A stretch of 51,564 nucleotides of DNA from Clostridia bacterium. GTDB taxonomy: Bacteria; Bacillota; Clostridia; Christensenellales; Borkfalkiaceae. Shown piece after piece: positions 39,863 to 48,333 of this stretch. Made by a program: the position numbers and the translations under genes. Numbering within the stretch: the stretch's first letter is position 1; each line of letters opens with the position of its first letter. Below the pieces are notes generated by a model. It had not been told where the DNA came from. It was given only the letters and a program-made list of their open reading frames with translations, and ran no database searches. Location: the NCBI GenBank assembly GCA_900770185.1, contig CAAGJM010000030.1:1-51564 (forward strand), written 5' to 3'.

Positions 39863-40193
39863 ATTAAACTTCTCCCTATAAATTATCTCCCGATTATTTT
39901 ACGCCGCAAAGCGGCGTTTTGCCATGCTTTGTTTTACTTTGATATATTATAAATATATCATAAATCAAGGCTAAAATCAAACGCATAGCGCGGGACGCAA
40001 GAACTTTTTATAAACGTTTAATAATCGTTCACTTGTTAAACACAACTTTAAAAAGCGTTTGAATTTTGCGCCAAAACCGGCATCGCGGCGATTTTAACCG
40101 CCGCGGCTTATAACCGTAAAAAATCGGCGGCAACGAATAAATTCGCTGCCGCCCAATATAAAAACCCTTATATAGTTTGATTAAATCGCTTAA
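39863..40193. other. Intergenic region with hairpins, no gene
   Basis: Contains an ACGCCGC-AAA-GCGGCGT hairpin near 39901-39917 and the ypeB terminator at 40119-40153. Nothing else recognised. Confidence 0.6.
40119..40153 (-). terminator. Terminator of the spoIIR-sleB-ypeB cluster
   Basis: Minus strand: GGCGGCAGCGAAT, TT loop, ATTCGTTGCCGCC (one G-U), then GATTTTTTA. Confidence 0.85.
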
Positions 40194-42251
40194 TTACATA
40201 AGCATTGTGCCTTCGCTCGTTTCGACCACTTTAAAAATATCCGCTTCCGCGCCCGTTAAAGCGTCGATATAAACGTAGTAAGTGTCGTCCCCTTTACCGG
40301 CGATAAATTCGTAAGCAAGGGTTTCGCTTCCGCCGTTTTGCGGGATAAGCGCAAGCGACGATTTTTGAACCGTAAGGCTGCCGTTTAAACGGCTTTGCGC
40401 TTCGCCAATCTTTATGAGCGGGGTAGCGAGTTTTCTGACTTTATGGTTAAGATAGTAATTTTTCGCGTCCATTCCGCTCACCGCTCCGCGCTCGCGGCAA
40501 ACGCTTATTTTGACGAGGTCGCTGTAACAGATAACGCCGTCTTGCTCGTAAGCGTAGTTAACGGTAGCGTTCGCTCCGTCCTCTAAAACCCATACGGCTT
40601 TCATATTTTTAAGCCCTGCCTTTTTAAGGAATTCGTCGGCTATTTTTACGCAAGCTTCCAAATCGTAGTTAAGCGCGGAACACTCTTTATAATAGTTAAA
40701 GTTCATGAGTTTGCCGCCCTTTTTAGAAAGTTGCGCGTCTATCTGAACGCCGTCACCGTCAACCGCGGTGAAGTTATAACCGCTTAAAACTTCGTCGTTG
40801 ATAGCTCCCGTCAGGGTAACTTCGCTGAGCGTAAGATTCGAAAAATACTTTTTAAGCATATCGGTCGCTTCGCTTTCGGAAACTTCTTTTTCGTTTTTAA
40901 GCGACTCTGCGTTGCCGCTCTTTATTTCGTCGGCAAACGCGCCGTCGTAGACCATGTGCGGATATTCGACGGACTTGCTTTCCAAATCTTTAAAGCGTTT
41001 TATAACGACGTTGTCGTCCTTTCCTTCGTATATTGTCGAAAAGTCGAAGTTTTCGTCAATCTCGCCCGTAAGTGCGTCTAAACTTTCTTTAATATATCTG
41101 TTGGTTTCGTAAATGCTCTCTATCGTGAGCACGTCTTTTTCGGTAAGCGGTTTACCGCTCATCAACTTTTCGCCCAGATATTTAGCGTAGTCGCCCGTCT
41201 GGTTGATGAATTTGGTGGTGTAATACTTCGAGTCGTCTTTTATTGCGAGAGAGGATAAATTTTCAACCGCTAAATTAGACTGCACCCTTACGTCGCCCAA
41301 AAGTTTCTGGCGAACTCCGTCGTCGTTAGACGCCATAAATTTGCTTAAATTTACGTCTATGTTATCAACGTAACCCACTAAATCGTAAAAACCGCGGGCG
41401 TTTTGGTCGTTATAACCGCTTTGCGTTTTGCTCGGCTCGAATATCGAAAAGGTTAAAAGCCCGGCTAAAACGAGCGTAGCGCAACCAAGCGATATAACCG
41501 CCGCAAGCCAGCCGCCGTAACCCTTTTTATCCCCTTTGCGGGAAGTTGCGGTCTTTACCTTATCTTTTTTGACTTTGCCTTTTTTATCGAGTTTAGCCTG
41601 CCGCTTTTCTTCTTTTAAGCGTATGCGCTCCGCTTTTTTGGCGGCGCGCGCTTCTTTTTCCGCTTTAAGCGCGGCGGCTTTCGCTTTTTGTTTTTCAATA
41701 ATAGCCGCTTTTTTGGTGGCACGCGCTTTTTTGCGTTCCGAAAGTTTTAACTTTCTTTCCTTTTCAAGCCTTATTTTGCGCTCTTTTTTCGTTTCGTTTT
41801 TCAACAAAGCCTTTCGCTCGGCGCGCTTTTTAAGCCGCTCTTCGCGCGCTAAGGCTAAACGCTTTTTGCGCTCGGCGCGCTCGGCTTCGAGTTTTTTGAA
41901 CTCGGCGGCGCGGCGTTTCTTTTTGTCTTCCAAACGTTTAAGTTTTGCCGCGTTTTTGTTTTGGTTAAGCTTTTGTTTTAACTCTTTTTTACTCGCTTTT
42001 TCTTCCTTTTTTTGCTGTTTTAAAGCGATTCTGTCTTTCTTTTTCTGCTCTTTCAAAGCTCTCTTTTTATCTGCCGTTTTTTCGCGCGCGGCAGCGTTTT
42101 TTGCGGCTGTGGATTTACTTTTATTGCCGCTATCTTTGCGTATAGTTTGATTATCGCCTGTTTTTATGTTATTATTGCCCGAGTTTTTGCGGGCGGGGGC
42201 GTTTGCTATTTTTTCGGTTTTTTCAATCGCGCTGTTTTTAACTTTTTCCAT
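40194..42251 (-). CDS. ypeB: YpeB-like germination protein with long basic N-terminal extension
   Basis: A 685-residue protein. Residues about 250-275 are a membrane segment (WLAAVISLGCATLVLAGLLT); the following region is the YpeB domain (NQTGDYAKYLGEKLMSGKPL, then two PepSY-type repeats toward the end), needed for stability of the germination hydrolase SleB. Before the membrane segment lies a Lys/Arg/Ala/Glu-rich stretch of about 240 residues (KKRLALAREERLKKRAERKA style) that ordinary YpeB (about 450 residues) lacks. It would face the cytoplasm and may form a long single helix or bind nucleic acid. Directly follows sleB with an 8-bp gap; strong ribosome binding site AAGGAGAGTT. Confidence 0.88.
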   Translation of the reverse strand: MEKVKNSAIEKTEKIANAPARKNSGNNNIKTGDNQTIRKDSGNKSKSTAAKNAAAREKTADKKRALKEQKKKDRIALKQQKKEEKASKKELKQKLNQNKNAAKLKRLEDKKKRRAAEFKKLEAERAERKKRLALAREERLKKRAERKALLKNETKKERKIRLEKERKLKLSERKKARATKKAAIIEKQKAKAAALKAEKEARAAKKAERIRLKEEKRQAKLDKKGKVKKDKVKTATSRKGDKKGYGGWLAAVISLGCATLVLAGLLTFSIFEPSKTQSGYNDQNARGFYDLVGYVDNIDVNLSKFMASNDDGVRQKLLGDVRVQSNLAVENLSSLAIKDDSKYYTTKFINQTGDYAKYLGEKLMSGKPLTEKDVLTIESIYETNRYIKESLDALTGEIDENFDFSTIYEGKDDNVVIKRFKDLESKSVEYPHMVYDGAFADEIKSGNAESLKNEKEVSESEATDMLKKYFSNLTLSEVTLTGAINDEVLSGYNFTAVDGDGVQIDAQLSKKGGKLMNFNYYKECSALNYDLEACVKIADEFLKKAGLKNMKAVWVLEDGANATVNYAYEQDGVICYSDLVKISVCRERGAVSGMDAKNYYLNHKVRKLATPLIKIGEAQSRLNGSLTVQKSSLALIPQNGGSETLAYEFIAGKGDDTYYVYIDALTGAEADIFKVVETSEGTMLM

Positions 42252-42259
42252 AACTCTCC

Positions 42260-42976
42260 TTATAACGCAAAAACGTGGCTGCCGATGGTAACCATCGTTT
42301 TACGCGAAAATATCCAACCGCTGGTTGCGATTTTCGGGTTGTAGTAATATAAGCACCCGTACGTCGGGTCCCAGCCGTTAAGGGCGTCTTTCGCCGCTTT
42401 TAAAGCGGTGGCGTTAGGCGAATAGTTTATCTGCCCGTCAGAAACGCAGGTGAAGGCGTAGGGCTGATAGATAACCCCCGAGATGGTGTTTGGGAAAGAC
42501 GCGCTTTTAACTCTGTTTAAAACGACCGCGCCCACCGCAACCTGACCGGTGTAACTTTCGCCGCGCGCTTCGGCGTAGATAAGCCTTGCGAGAAGCTGAG
42601 TGTCGCTCGAGGTGTAGTTTTTACTTGCGGACGCGCTTGACGAACCGCCGCTTAACATAGACGAAGTTATACCCATGGCGGCAAGAGTTTTATCCCCCAC
42701 GATTCCGTCGGCGGTAAGTCCGTTCTTTTTCTGGAATTTTTTAACGGCGGCCTTTGTACCCGAACCGTAAATTCCGTCCACCGCGCCCGAGTAGTAACCC
42801 CAGCGTTTAAGTTTGGTTTGTATAAGTTTTACGTCTTTTGCGTTGCTTTTCGCGCTGACGATAGCGACGGGTTCGACTAAATTTGCGGAATTAACGCTCG
42901 AATAATAAGCCGCTCCGCCGCCGATAACCGCCGCCGCAAGAATCCCCGCGGCAAACAACTTCAACGATTTTTTCAT
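42260..42976 (-). CDS. sleB: Spore cortex-lytic enzyme SleB
   Basis: A 238-residue exported hydrolase. It has an N-terminal signal/anchor (about 5-25), a peptidoglycan-binding domain about 48-105 (DVKLIQTKLKRWGYYSGAVDG, GTKAAVKKFQKKNGL) and a C-terminal Hydrolase_2 domain whose catalytic glutamate is in LARLIYAEARGESYTGQVAV. This is a lytic transglycosylase acting on spore cortex during germination. Start at ATG 42976 with AAAGGAGAATAT; a longer start at 42994 would contain the ribosome binding site. Neighbours spoIIR and ypeB confirm the assignment. Confidence 0.93.
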   Translation of the reverse strand: MKKSLKLFAAGILAAAVIGGGAAYYSSVNSANLVEPVAIVSAKSNAKDVKLIQTKLKRWGYYSGAVDGIYGSGTKAAVKKFQKKNGLTADGIVGDKTLAAMGITSSMLSGGSSSASASKNYTSSDTQLLARLIYAEARGESYTGQVAVGAVVLNRVKSASFPNTISGVIYQPYAFTCVSDGQINYSPNATALKAAKDALNGWDPTYGCLYYYNPKIATSGWIFSRKTMVTIGSHVFAL

Positions 42977-42986
42977 ATATTCTCCT

Positions 42987-43514
42987 TTACGCACGACGGT
43001 TTTTAAAAGCCCTTATCGTTTCAACGATTTTCGACTTGTAAGAAACGTCGGATTCGTCGTTTAAAAAACATAGCGGCGGATAAACCACGCACCACCAGTT
43101 ATCCCCCGACGCTTCGCCCAAGTTGACGACGACGGCGTCGTAATACCCCTTTTCAAGCGTTAAATCTTCGTAAACGCGGGTGGGGAATTCTTCGTTTTTA
43201 ATAAGAACGCTCGACTTATAATTAAAGCCTTTTTTCGCTAAAAGCCCGTCGATTTTGTTCTTTAAGCCGCCCTTAACTTTGTTAAGCACGGTTATCGCTT
43301 CGCTTTTTGACGAAACGGTTTCCATATACGGCGTTAAAAAATCGACCGTAAGCGACTTTACGTCGTACTTTATCGATTGGTCTATATCGCTGTTCGAGTT
43401 GGCTCTTATATGTATGCGCAAATATTCGGTGTTTTTATCGCTTTTGTCCATTGCAAAAGCCGTTGATACACATATTATGGCGATAATAAGCAAAGTTATA
43501 CCGAGTTTTTTCAT
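42987..43514 (-). CDS. spoIIR: Stage II sporulation protein R
   Basis: A 175-residue exported protein with an N-terminal signal (LGITLLIIAIICVSTAFA) and the SpoIIR core LRIHIRANSNSDIDQSIKYDVKSLTVDFL, ending VVYPPLCFLND. In sporulation SpoIIR is made in the forespore under sigma-F and triggers SpoIIGA to process pro-sigma-E in the mother cell. The length is a little short compared with Bacillus, normal for Clostridia. Ribosome binding site AAGGGGTTAATTTT. A sigma-F-like promoter lies about 35-65 bp upstream. Followed 10 bp later by sleB. Confidence 0.94.
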   Translation of the reverse strand: MKKLGITLLIIAIICVSTAFAMDKSDKNTEYLRIHIRANSNSDIDQSIKYDVKSLTVDFLTPYMETVSSKSEAITVLNKVKGGLKNKIDGLLAKKGFNYKSSVLIKNEEFPTRVYEDLTLEKGYYDAVVVNLGEASGDNWWCVVYPPLCFLNDESDVSYKSKIVETIRAFKNRRA

Positions 43515-43548
43515 AAAATTAACCCCTTAAAATTTATTTTGCAGTAAA

Positions 43549-43577
43549 TTTATTTACCGATTTTAAAAATCATATAC
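43549..43577 (-). promoter_or_regulatory. Possible sigma-F/sigma-G promoter of spoIIR
   Basis: Minus strand: GTATA (43577-43573), 14-nt spacer, GGTAAATAA (43558-43550). This resembles the forespore sigma consensus (GYATA, N15, GGNNANANT) but with a spacer 1 nt short. Confidence 0.35.
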
Positions 43578-43587
43578 CGACACAATA

Positions 43588-43618
43588 AAAAAACGCCGCG
43601 GATTTTCCGTAGCGCAAT
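43588..43618 (-). terminator. Terminator of ispE
   Basis: Minus strand: GCGCTACGG, AAAAT loop, CCGCGGCGTTTTTTT; one mismatch in the stem, strong T run. Confidence 0.75.
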
Positions 43619-43640
43619 TTATATAATTGTTATATTCTGC

Positions 43641-44573
43641 TTAACTTTTCAACTCTTCTTCCGTTATGGGGGAGTACGGGCTTTTAACTTTTTTGAACCA
43701 AGATTTTTTCGACGGGTCGAAAATTTCGAGGATTTCGATTCTTCCGTAAAATTTGCGTTTTAACTTCCATAGCGCCCAAGCGGTTAATTCGTACGTTTCA
43801 AACATACAAAATACGGTGGAGCCGCTGCCCGTCATGCCCGATATTACGGGGCTTAAATCGTTAAGGGCGGCTAAATTTTCGCGTATTTCGGGGTTTAAAT
43901 CGCACGCGGCGGGATATAGCGCGTTACCCGTTTTACCCCGAAGCGCGGCAACGTCGCCCGATATAAGTATTTTTTCGATTTCGTCGTTATTAGAAACCAT
44001 TCCGCTATCGCCCCGCTCGTCGAATTTCGAAAAACACTCTTTACTCGTGACCCCGCCGTTTTTAGCGTAGATAACGAGAACGTAACCGCTGAGTTTACTA
44101 TCTATTTTTTTAACGACTTCCCCGCGCGAAAAAAGCCTTGCCGCGCCGCCCGTCAGCAAGTAGCCCGAATCGCTGCCCAAAGCGTCGGCAACGTCTTTTA
44201 CGTCGCCGTCTATCTTATATAACTTTTTAAGCCCGTTCAAAACCCCCGCTATATCGGCTGACGATCCGCCCATTCCGCCGCCCGACGGAATGTTTTCGAT
44301 AAGCTCGATATTGACGCCCTTGGTTTTAAACTTATCCATGAACGCTTTTGCCGCCTTGTACGCGTTCGTTTCGGCTTGCTTTTTAGGCGTAACGCCGTAT
44401 TTTCCCGAAAAAGTTATTAAAATTTTATCGTCGCGGCGGGACTTTAAAATTATTTTGTTGTACTTAGATACGGTTAAAACCACGGTATCGAGAGTGTGAT
44501 ATCCGCCGCTTTTACCCGTAACGCACAGCGTTAAATTTATTTTGCCGTATGCTTTATAATCAACCCTTGCCAT
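43641..44573 (-). CDS. ispE: 4-diphosphocytidyl-2-C-methyl-D-erythritol kinase
   Basis: A 310-residue GHMP kinase of the MEP isoprenoid pathway. Landmarks: AYGKINLTLCVTGKSGGYHTLDTV at the start, the ATP loop IPSGGGMGGSSADIAGVLNGL near residue 97, and the C-terminal MTGSGSTVFCMFET. So isopentenyl diphosphate is made by the MEP route in this organism. It has no Shine-Dalgarno: a consensus promoter ends 8 nt before the ATG. That promoter's -35 sits in the loop of the terminator of the upstream gene. Confidence 0.95.
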   Translation of the reverse strand: MARVDYKAYGKINLTLCVTGKSGGYHTLDTVVLTVSKYNKIILKSRRDDKILITFSGKYGVTPKKQAETNAYKAAKAFMDKFKTKGVNIELIENIPSGGGMGGSSADIAGVLNGLKKLYKIDGDVKDVADALGSDSGYLLTGGAARLFSRGEVVKKIDSKLSGYVLVIYAKNGGVTSKECFSKFDERGDSGMVSNNDEIEKILISGDVAALRGKTGNALYPAACDLNPEIRENLAALNDLSPVISGMTGSGSTVFCMFETYELTAWALWKLKRKFYGRIEILEIFDPSKKSWFKKVKSPYSPITEEELKS

Positions 44574-44581
44574 AATAATTT

Positions 44582-44610
44582 ATTGTATAAAAAAAGAGGC
44601 GTTTTGTCAA
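44582..44610 (-). promoter_or_regulatory. Promoter of ispE, near-leaderless
   Basis: Minus strand: -35 TTGACA (44610-44605), 17-bp spacer, -10 TACAAT (44587-44582), then 8 nt to the ATG at 44573. Confidence 0.75.
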
Positions 44611-44622
44611 ACGCCCCTTTTT
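44588..44622 (-). terminator. Terminator of the SipL-like gene, overlapping the ispE promoter
   Basis: Minus strand: GGGGCGTTT, GACA loop, AAACGCCTC, then TTTTTTT. The TTGACA -35 box of ispE occupies the loop and the edges of the stem. Confidence 0.8.
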
Positions 44623-44642
44623 AGCCGAGCATATCGGATATA

Positions 44643-46133
44643 TCAGCGGATTTCGCGATATATTATAATTCTTTCGTCGCCGCTAAGCGGGAAGTTGAGT
44701 TCGCCGTTGGTTTTAAGCACTTCGTCTTCGCTCATCCCCAAAGTTTTTGCGACAGACCAGAGCGTATCGCCTTTTTCGGGAAGATAAACGCTTATTGCGG
44801 CGTCGCTTATTTTGCGCGCTTCGCCTTCGTCCGCTTTGACGACGTATTCCGCCTTTTTATGCGTCACGCCCGTAAAGGAATATTTAACGACGAAGTCGTA
44901 CGCAAGTATGCCGCCGATAAGTCGGAGGTTGAACGCCGTGACGGTGAGTTTTAAGCCTAAAAAACCGTCCGCGGCGGTTTTGACTTTAAACCCGAACGGA
45001 AGCGATTCGTTCACCGCAAAATATTCGCCCGTTTCTTTCGCCGCAACGGCGGAAGCGATAACCACCCCGCTAATTTCGACCGCGCCGTCCGCGCCCGCAA
45101 CTTCCGCCCCGTCTAAACTTGCGCCCGAAACGAATATGAGCCTGCCGTTTTTATCGCCGTCAATAGCAATTTCGCCGCTTATTTTTTCTTCGCCGCTTAT
45201 AAACTTTTCGGGAATTAAAAACTCGTCTGACTCTTTGGCTAAAATAATCTCGTGCGATTTTGAAAACGCGTCGCTTATAAGGTCAACAGACTTTTGCTCG
45301 TACCTTTCGGCGTTCGCTTCGAGGGTAAGTTCTATCGTAATGCTCGTCGTTCCCTTCGCTTCGTCTACGAGGGCTTTCAACTTCCTGTCGGTAACTATGA
45401 CCGTGGCGGAAGCTAAATCGCTCGGATTAACGGCGTCGTCCGCGACTTCCGCGCGGAACGGGATAACCTTTTTTTCTTCTTTGTAGACCGCTTCGTTAAG
45501 CCCTTTCGTGACGAGCGAAACTTCCGCCTCGCCGTCTAAAATAACCGCGCCTACGCCCGCCGCAACCGAAGTTACGTAAGCCGTTTCGCCGTGCGCCATT
45601 ATGCCGCCGATAGCGTATTGGATTTCGAGTTCGTCTTCGACTGTGAAAGATTTTTTGACGGAATCCGCCCGCTTTAAGTAGTCAATCGTTTCCTTTTTTA
45701 AAATATAGTCGTCGTTTCCCGCAAAGACCGTGCGCTTGGTTTCGGTTATCCCCACCCCTTCGAAAGTGACGGTCGCAACGACGTCAACCATACCGCCGCC
45801 CGAAACGATTTTCACGTCGCTTAATTTAAGCGAACCGAAAACGTCCTTTTTAAGGTCTTTATCGACGGGGAACTTAAAACTGAATTCCAAAGCGGCTTCG
45901 GTCTGGTTTAACTCTTTATCTTTTTCATAGACGATTGAAAACACGGCTTTACCCGTGTATTTAACTTCTTTTTTAACGCATTCCGCGCCGTAAAGATAGG
46001 CGGTGCCCGTCACCGCGGCGTTTTCGGCGGTTTCGGCGTCAAGCGCGGAAAGCCTTAGTTTAAGCGCGTCCGAATTAACTATTTTAACTTTTTTATTGCT
46101 TACAATTTCGTCGTATACGGAATTAGATGGCAT
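44643..46133 (-). CDS. sipL: SipL-like spore protein: DUF3794 (SPOCS) domains plus LysM
   Basis: A 496-residue protein with repeated DUF3794 (SPOCS) beta-rich domains (for example VKIVNSDALKLRLSALDAE...VTGTAYLYGAECVKKEVKYTG in the N-terminal part) and a C-terminal LysM domain about 452-496 (LPEKGDTLWSVAKTLGMSEDEVLKTN). This is the layout of SipL of Clostridioides difficile, which binds SpoIVA to attach the coat to the forespore. No signal peptide, as expected for a mother-cell protein. Ribosome binding site AAAGGGGGTAATATT. Upstream of ispE in the same direction. Confidence 0.85.
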   Translation of the reverse strand: MPSNSVYDEIVSNKKVKIVNSDALKLRLSALDAETAENAAVTGTAYLYGAECVKKEVKYTGKAVFSIVYEKDKELNQTEAALEFSFKFPVDKDLKKDVFGSLKLSDVKIVSGGGMVDVVATVTFEGVGITETKRTVFAGNDDYILKKETIDYLKRADSVKKSFTVEDELEIQYAIGGIMAHGETAYVTSVAAGVGAVILDGEAEVSLVTKGLNEAVYKEEKKVIPFRAEVADDAVNPSDLASATVIVTDRKLKALVDEAKGTTSITIELTLEANAERYEQKSVDLISDAFSKSHEIILAKESDEFLIPEKFISGEEKISGEIAIDGDKNGRLIFVSGASLDGAEVAGADGAVEISGVVIASAVAAKETGEYFAVNESLPFGFKVKTAADGFLGLKLTVTAFNLRLIGGILAYDFVVKYSFTGVTHKKAEYVVKADEGEARKISDAAISVYLPEKGDTLWSVAKTLGMSEDEVLKTNGELNFPLSGDERIIIYREIR

Positions 46134-46205
46134 AATATTACCCCCTTTTTATTCGCTATAACCTATGCTTAAATCGCCGCCGTTATTACTAAATTAAAAA
46201 AACGC

Positions 46206-46233
46206 TTGAATTATTTGCGTTTTAATGTACAAT
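46206..46233 (+). promoter_or_regulatory. Promoter of the CotH-like gene
   Basis: -35 TTGAAT (46206-46211), 16-bp spacer, -10 TACAAT (46228-46233). The leader of about 95 nt has an AACCCG/CGGGTT hairpin just before the ribosome binding site. Confidence 0.55.
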
Positions 46234-46337
46234 TAAATATAGCCGAGCGGGGACTAAACCGCATCGAGTTTAAGCGGCGCAAAATTTGTTAAATCGGCGT
46301 TAAACCCGCTTGCAAAACGGGTTAAGGGGGATTATAT

Positions 46338-47924
46338 ATGAAAAAGCTGTTAAAAATCGCGTTAGCCGCCTTTTTGGCGTGCGTATGCGCGCTTTCGCTT
46401 ATCGCTTGCAATCAAAGCAAGGATAATGCGGGCGGCGGCGATAACGCAAACGGCGGATATAAAGACGATAATAAGGATAACACGGGCGGCAACACGGGCG
46501 ACCCGTCGGGCGGCGAAGAAACGCTCGGGATAGATAAAAATTTAACCTTTCCCGTCGTAAGCGTGAATTTTACGGACGGCGCGCCGTCTAAAAAGGACGA
46601 CGGATATATGCCCTGCGCCGTTTCAACCGACGGCGACGATACCGCCGAACTCATTTCAAACGCCGACGCAAAGATTAAAATACGCGGCAATTCTACCGCG
46701 GGGGGCGAAAAAAAGCCCTACCGCATCAAGTTTATGAGTAAACAGCCTATGCTCGGCCTGAACGGCGGCAAAAAATTCAAAAGCTGGGTTTTGCTTGCCG
46801 ACTGCTTCGACTACTCTATGAGCCGCAACTACTTTATTTTGCAGGCCTCGAAGATTTTCACCAACGTTTATTCGAGCGACTGTAGATACGTAAACCTATA
46901 TTTTGACGGAAAATATAAGGGCGTATACCTACTTGCCGAGCAAACGCAAGTGAACAAAAACCGCGTGAACGTCGACGAAAAAAGCGTTGATATTAGTGCG
47001 GACACGGGGTACTTGCTCGAAGCGGACACGCGCGCGCTTACGGAATGCGTCTTATTCGATAAAACCGGCGCGGCAAAAAGTTATTACGAGTTAAACGGCA
47101 CGGGCGACGTATCCGTCAAAGCCATCGAGCAAATGGCTACCGCAAACGACTATATTGCGGGTAAAGACTACTGCTTTGACGTAACTTACGACTACTCTAC
47201 TAGTAAAGGCTCGGTCACGGCGCATCAACTTTTCGCCGTTAAAAACGATTTGAGTCCAGATAAACAAATCGCGTTTTTACAACTTGAAAAAATTCAAGCC
47301 TATATGCAAAACTGTTATAACGTCATCTTCGGAAGCGTTGCGCAGGCGGAATTTGAAAAATATATAGATATAAAGTCTGCGGCGGATATGTTCATCATCA
47401 ATAACTTAGCTTCCCTTCGCGGCGGCAAGAGAAGCGATTTTTACAGCGTAGACTTTACAAAAGATAACCCTAAACTTAACTTCGGCCCGCCGTGGGACTA
47501 CGACCTTGACTGCGCGAATTATAACCTGAAACCGGCGGCGAACGGCGGCAATAACGAAAACTTTTTCGGCGATAACCCCAAAGCTTTCAGCGCAAGTTAT
47601 AACCCGAGTTACGTTTTAGGGGCGTTATATAAAAAAGACTATTTCGTTTTGGCGGCGAAAACGCGCTGGAAAGAAACGCGCGCTTACGAAAACCTTAAAG
47701 CGCTTATCGACTCGTTAGACCCCGAAAACACATTCTCTGTCCCCAACGAACACGAGTATGATTTCAACAAAAACTATACGCTTTATAAGTTCTTCGGTAA
47801 AAAGACGTATCCGTATCAGTCCGACGCGGTTTTAAGCTTTACGTCGCATAAAGACGCGGTTGCGTATTTCGTAAGCTGGATGAACCTGCATTTAACGTTT
47901 GCGAACGATTTTTACAAAGCTTAA
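46338..47924 (+). CDS. CotH-family protein kinase, lipoprotein
   Basis: A 528-residue lipoprotein. The signal peptide ends at lipobox LIAC (Cys24), followed by a Gly/Asn/Asp-rich linker (about 25-65). The CotH kinase domain follows: IKIRGNSTAGGEKKPYRIKF, KFKSWVLLADCFDYSMSRNY, GKYKGVYLLAEQTQVNKNRV, and the metal-binding NFGPPWDYDLDCANYN. CotH proteins phosphorylate spore coat proteins; lipoprotein versions are frequent in Clostridia and may act on cell-surface proteins. Ribosome binding site AAGGGGGATTATAT. Divergent from the SipL-like gene, convergent with veg. Confidence 0.9.
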   Translation: MKKLLKIALAAFLACVCALSLIACNQSKDNAGGGDNANGGYKDDNKDNTGGNTGDPSGGEETLGIDKNLTFPVVSVNFTDGAPSKKDDGYMPCAVSTDGDDTAELISNADAKIKIRGNSTAGGEKKPYRIKFMSKQPMLGLNGGKKFKSWVLLADCFDYSMSRNYFILQASKIFTNVYSSDCRYVNLYFDGKYKGVYLLAEQTQVNKNRVNVDEKSVDISADTGYLLEADTRALTECVLFDKTGAAKSYYELNGTGDVSVKAIEQMATANDYIAGKDYCFDVTYDYSTSKGSVTAHQLFAVKNDLSPDKQIAFLQLEKIQAYMQNCYNVIFGSVAQAEFEKYIDIKSAADMFIINNLASLRGGKRSDFYSVDFTKDNPKLNFGPPWDYDLDCANYNLKPAANGGNNENFFGDNPKAFSASYNPSYVLGALYKKDYFVLAAKTRWKETRAYENLKALIDSLDPENTFSVPNEHEYDFNKNYTLYKFFGKKTYPYQSDAVLSFTSHKDAVAYFVSWMNLHLTFANDFYKA

Positions 47925-47966
47925 CGTTTCTAACCGCTCCGCATTTTAAGCGGACTAAAACCCACT

Positions 47967-48002
47967 AAAAAAGCGACCTTGCATAACAGCAGGTCGCTTT
48001 TA
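47967..48002. terminator. Bidirectional terminator between cotH-like gene and veg
   Basis: AAAAAAGCGACCT, loop, AGGTCGCTTTT: 10-bp stem with A and T tracts between convergent genes. Confidence 0.88.
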
Positions 48003-48012
48003 CTATTAAGTT

Positions 48013-48255
48013 TTATTCGGTTTTTTCTTTAAGCTCGACCATTCCGCACATATATTCGCTGTACGAAAAACTGGTTTTGCCGTTAAAGCCGCCTACGGGC
48101 GTAACGGTAAACAGCGCGGGATACATTCCCGTGATTTTACCTACGTAGTACGCGTATTTATTCCGCCCTAAATTCACCTTTACTTCAACGCTCTTCGTTA
48201 AATACGATTTAAGCTTTTCTTTGGTACCGTTTATATCGCCATTAGATTTTATCAT
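48013..48255 (-). CDS. veg: Veg family protein
   Basis: An 80-residue protein. The core EVKVNLGRNKYAYYVGKITGMYPALFTVTP and the end TSFSYSEYMCGMVELKEKTE match Veg, a small beta-barrel protein of Firmicutes linked to biofilm formation and spore outgrowth. The N-terminus (MIKSNGDINGTKEKLKSYL) is the usual helix. There is no Shine-Dalgarno: ACTATATAT precedes the ATG, again suggesting a near-leaderless message, but no clear -35 is seen. Confidence 0.9.
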   Translation of the reverse strand: MIKSNGDINGTKEKLKSYLTKSVEVKVNLGRNKYAYYVGKITGMYPALFTVTPVGGFNGKTSFSYSEYMCGMVELKEKTE

Positions 48256-48333
48256 ATATATAGTATTCGGTAAAATCTGAAAATTTATTCGTCGAACGGT
48301 TTTTACGGGTCGGAAAAACGAAAACTTTTAAAA

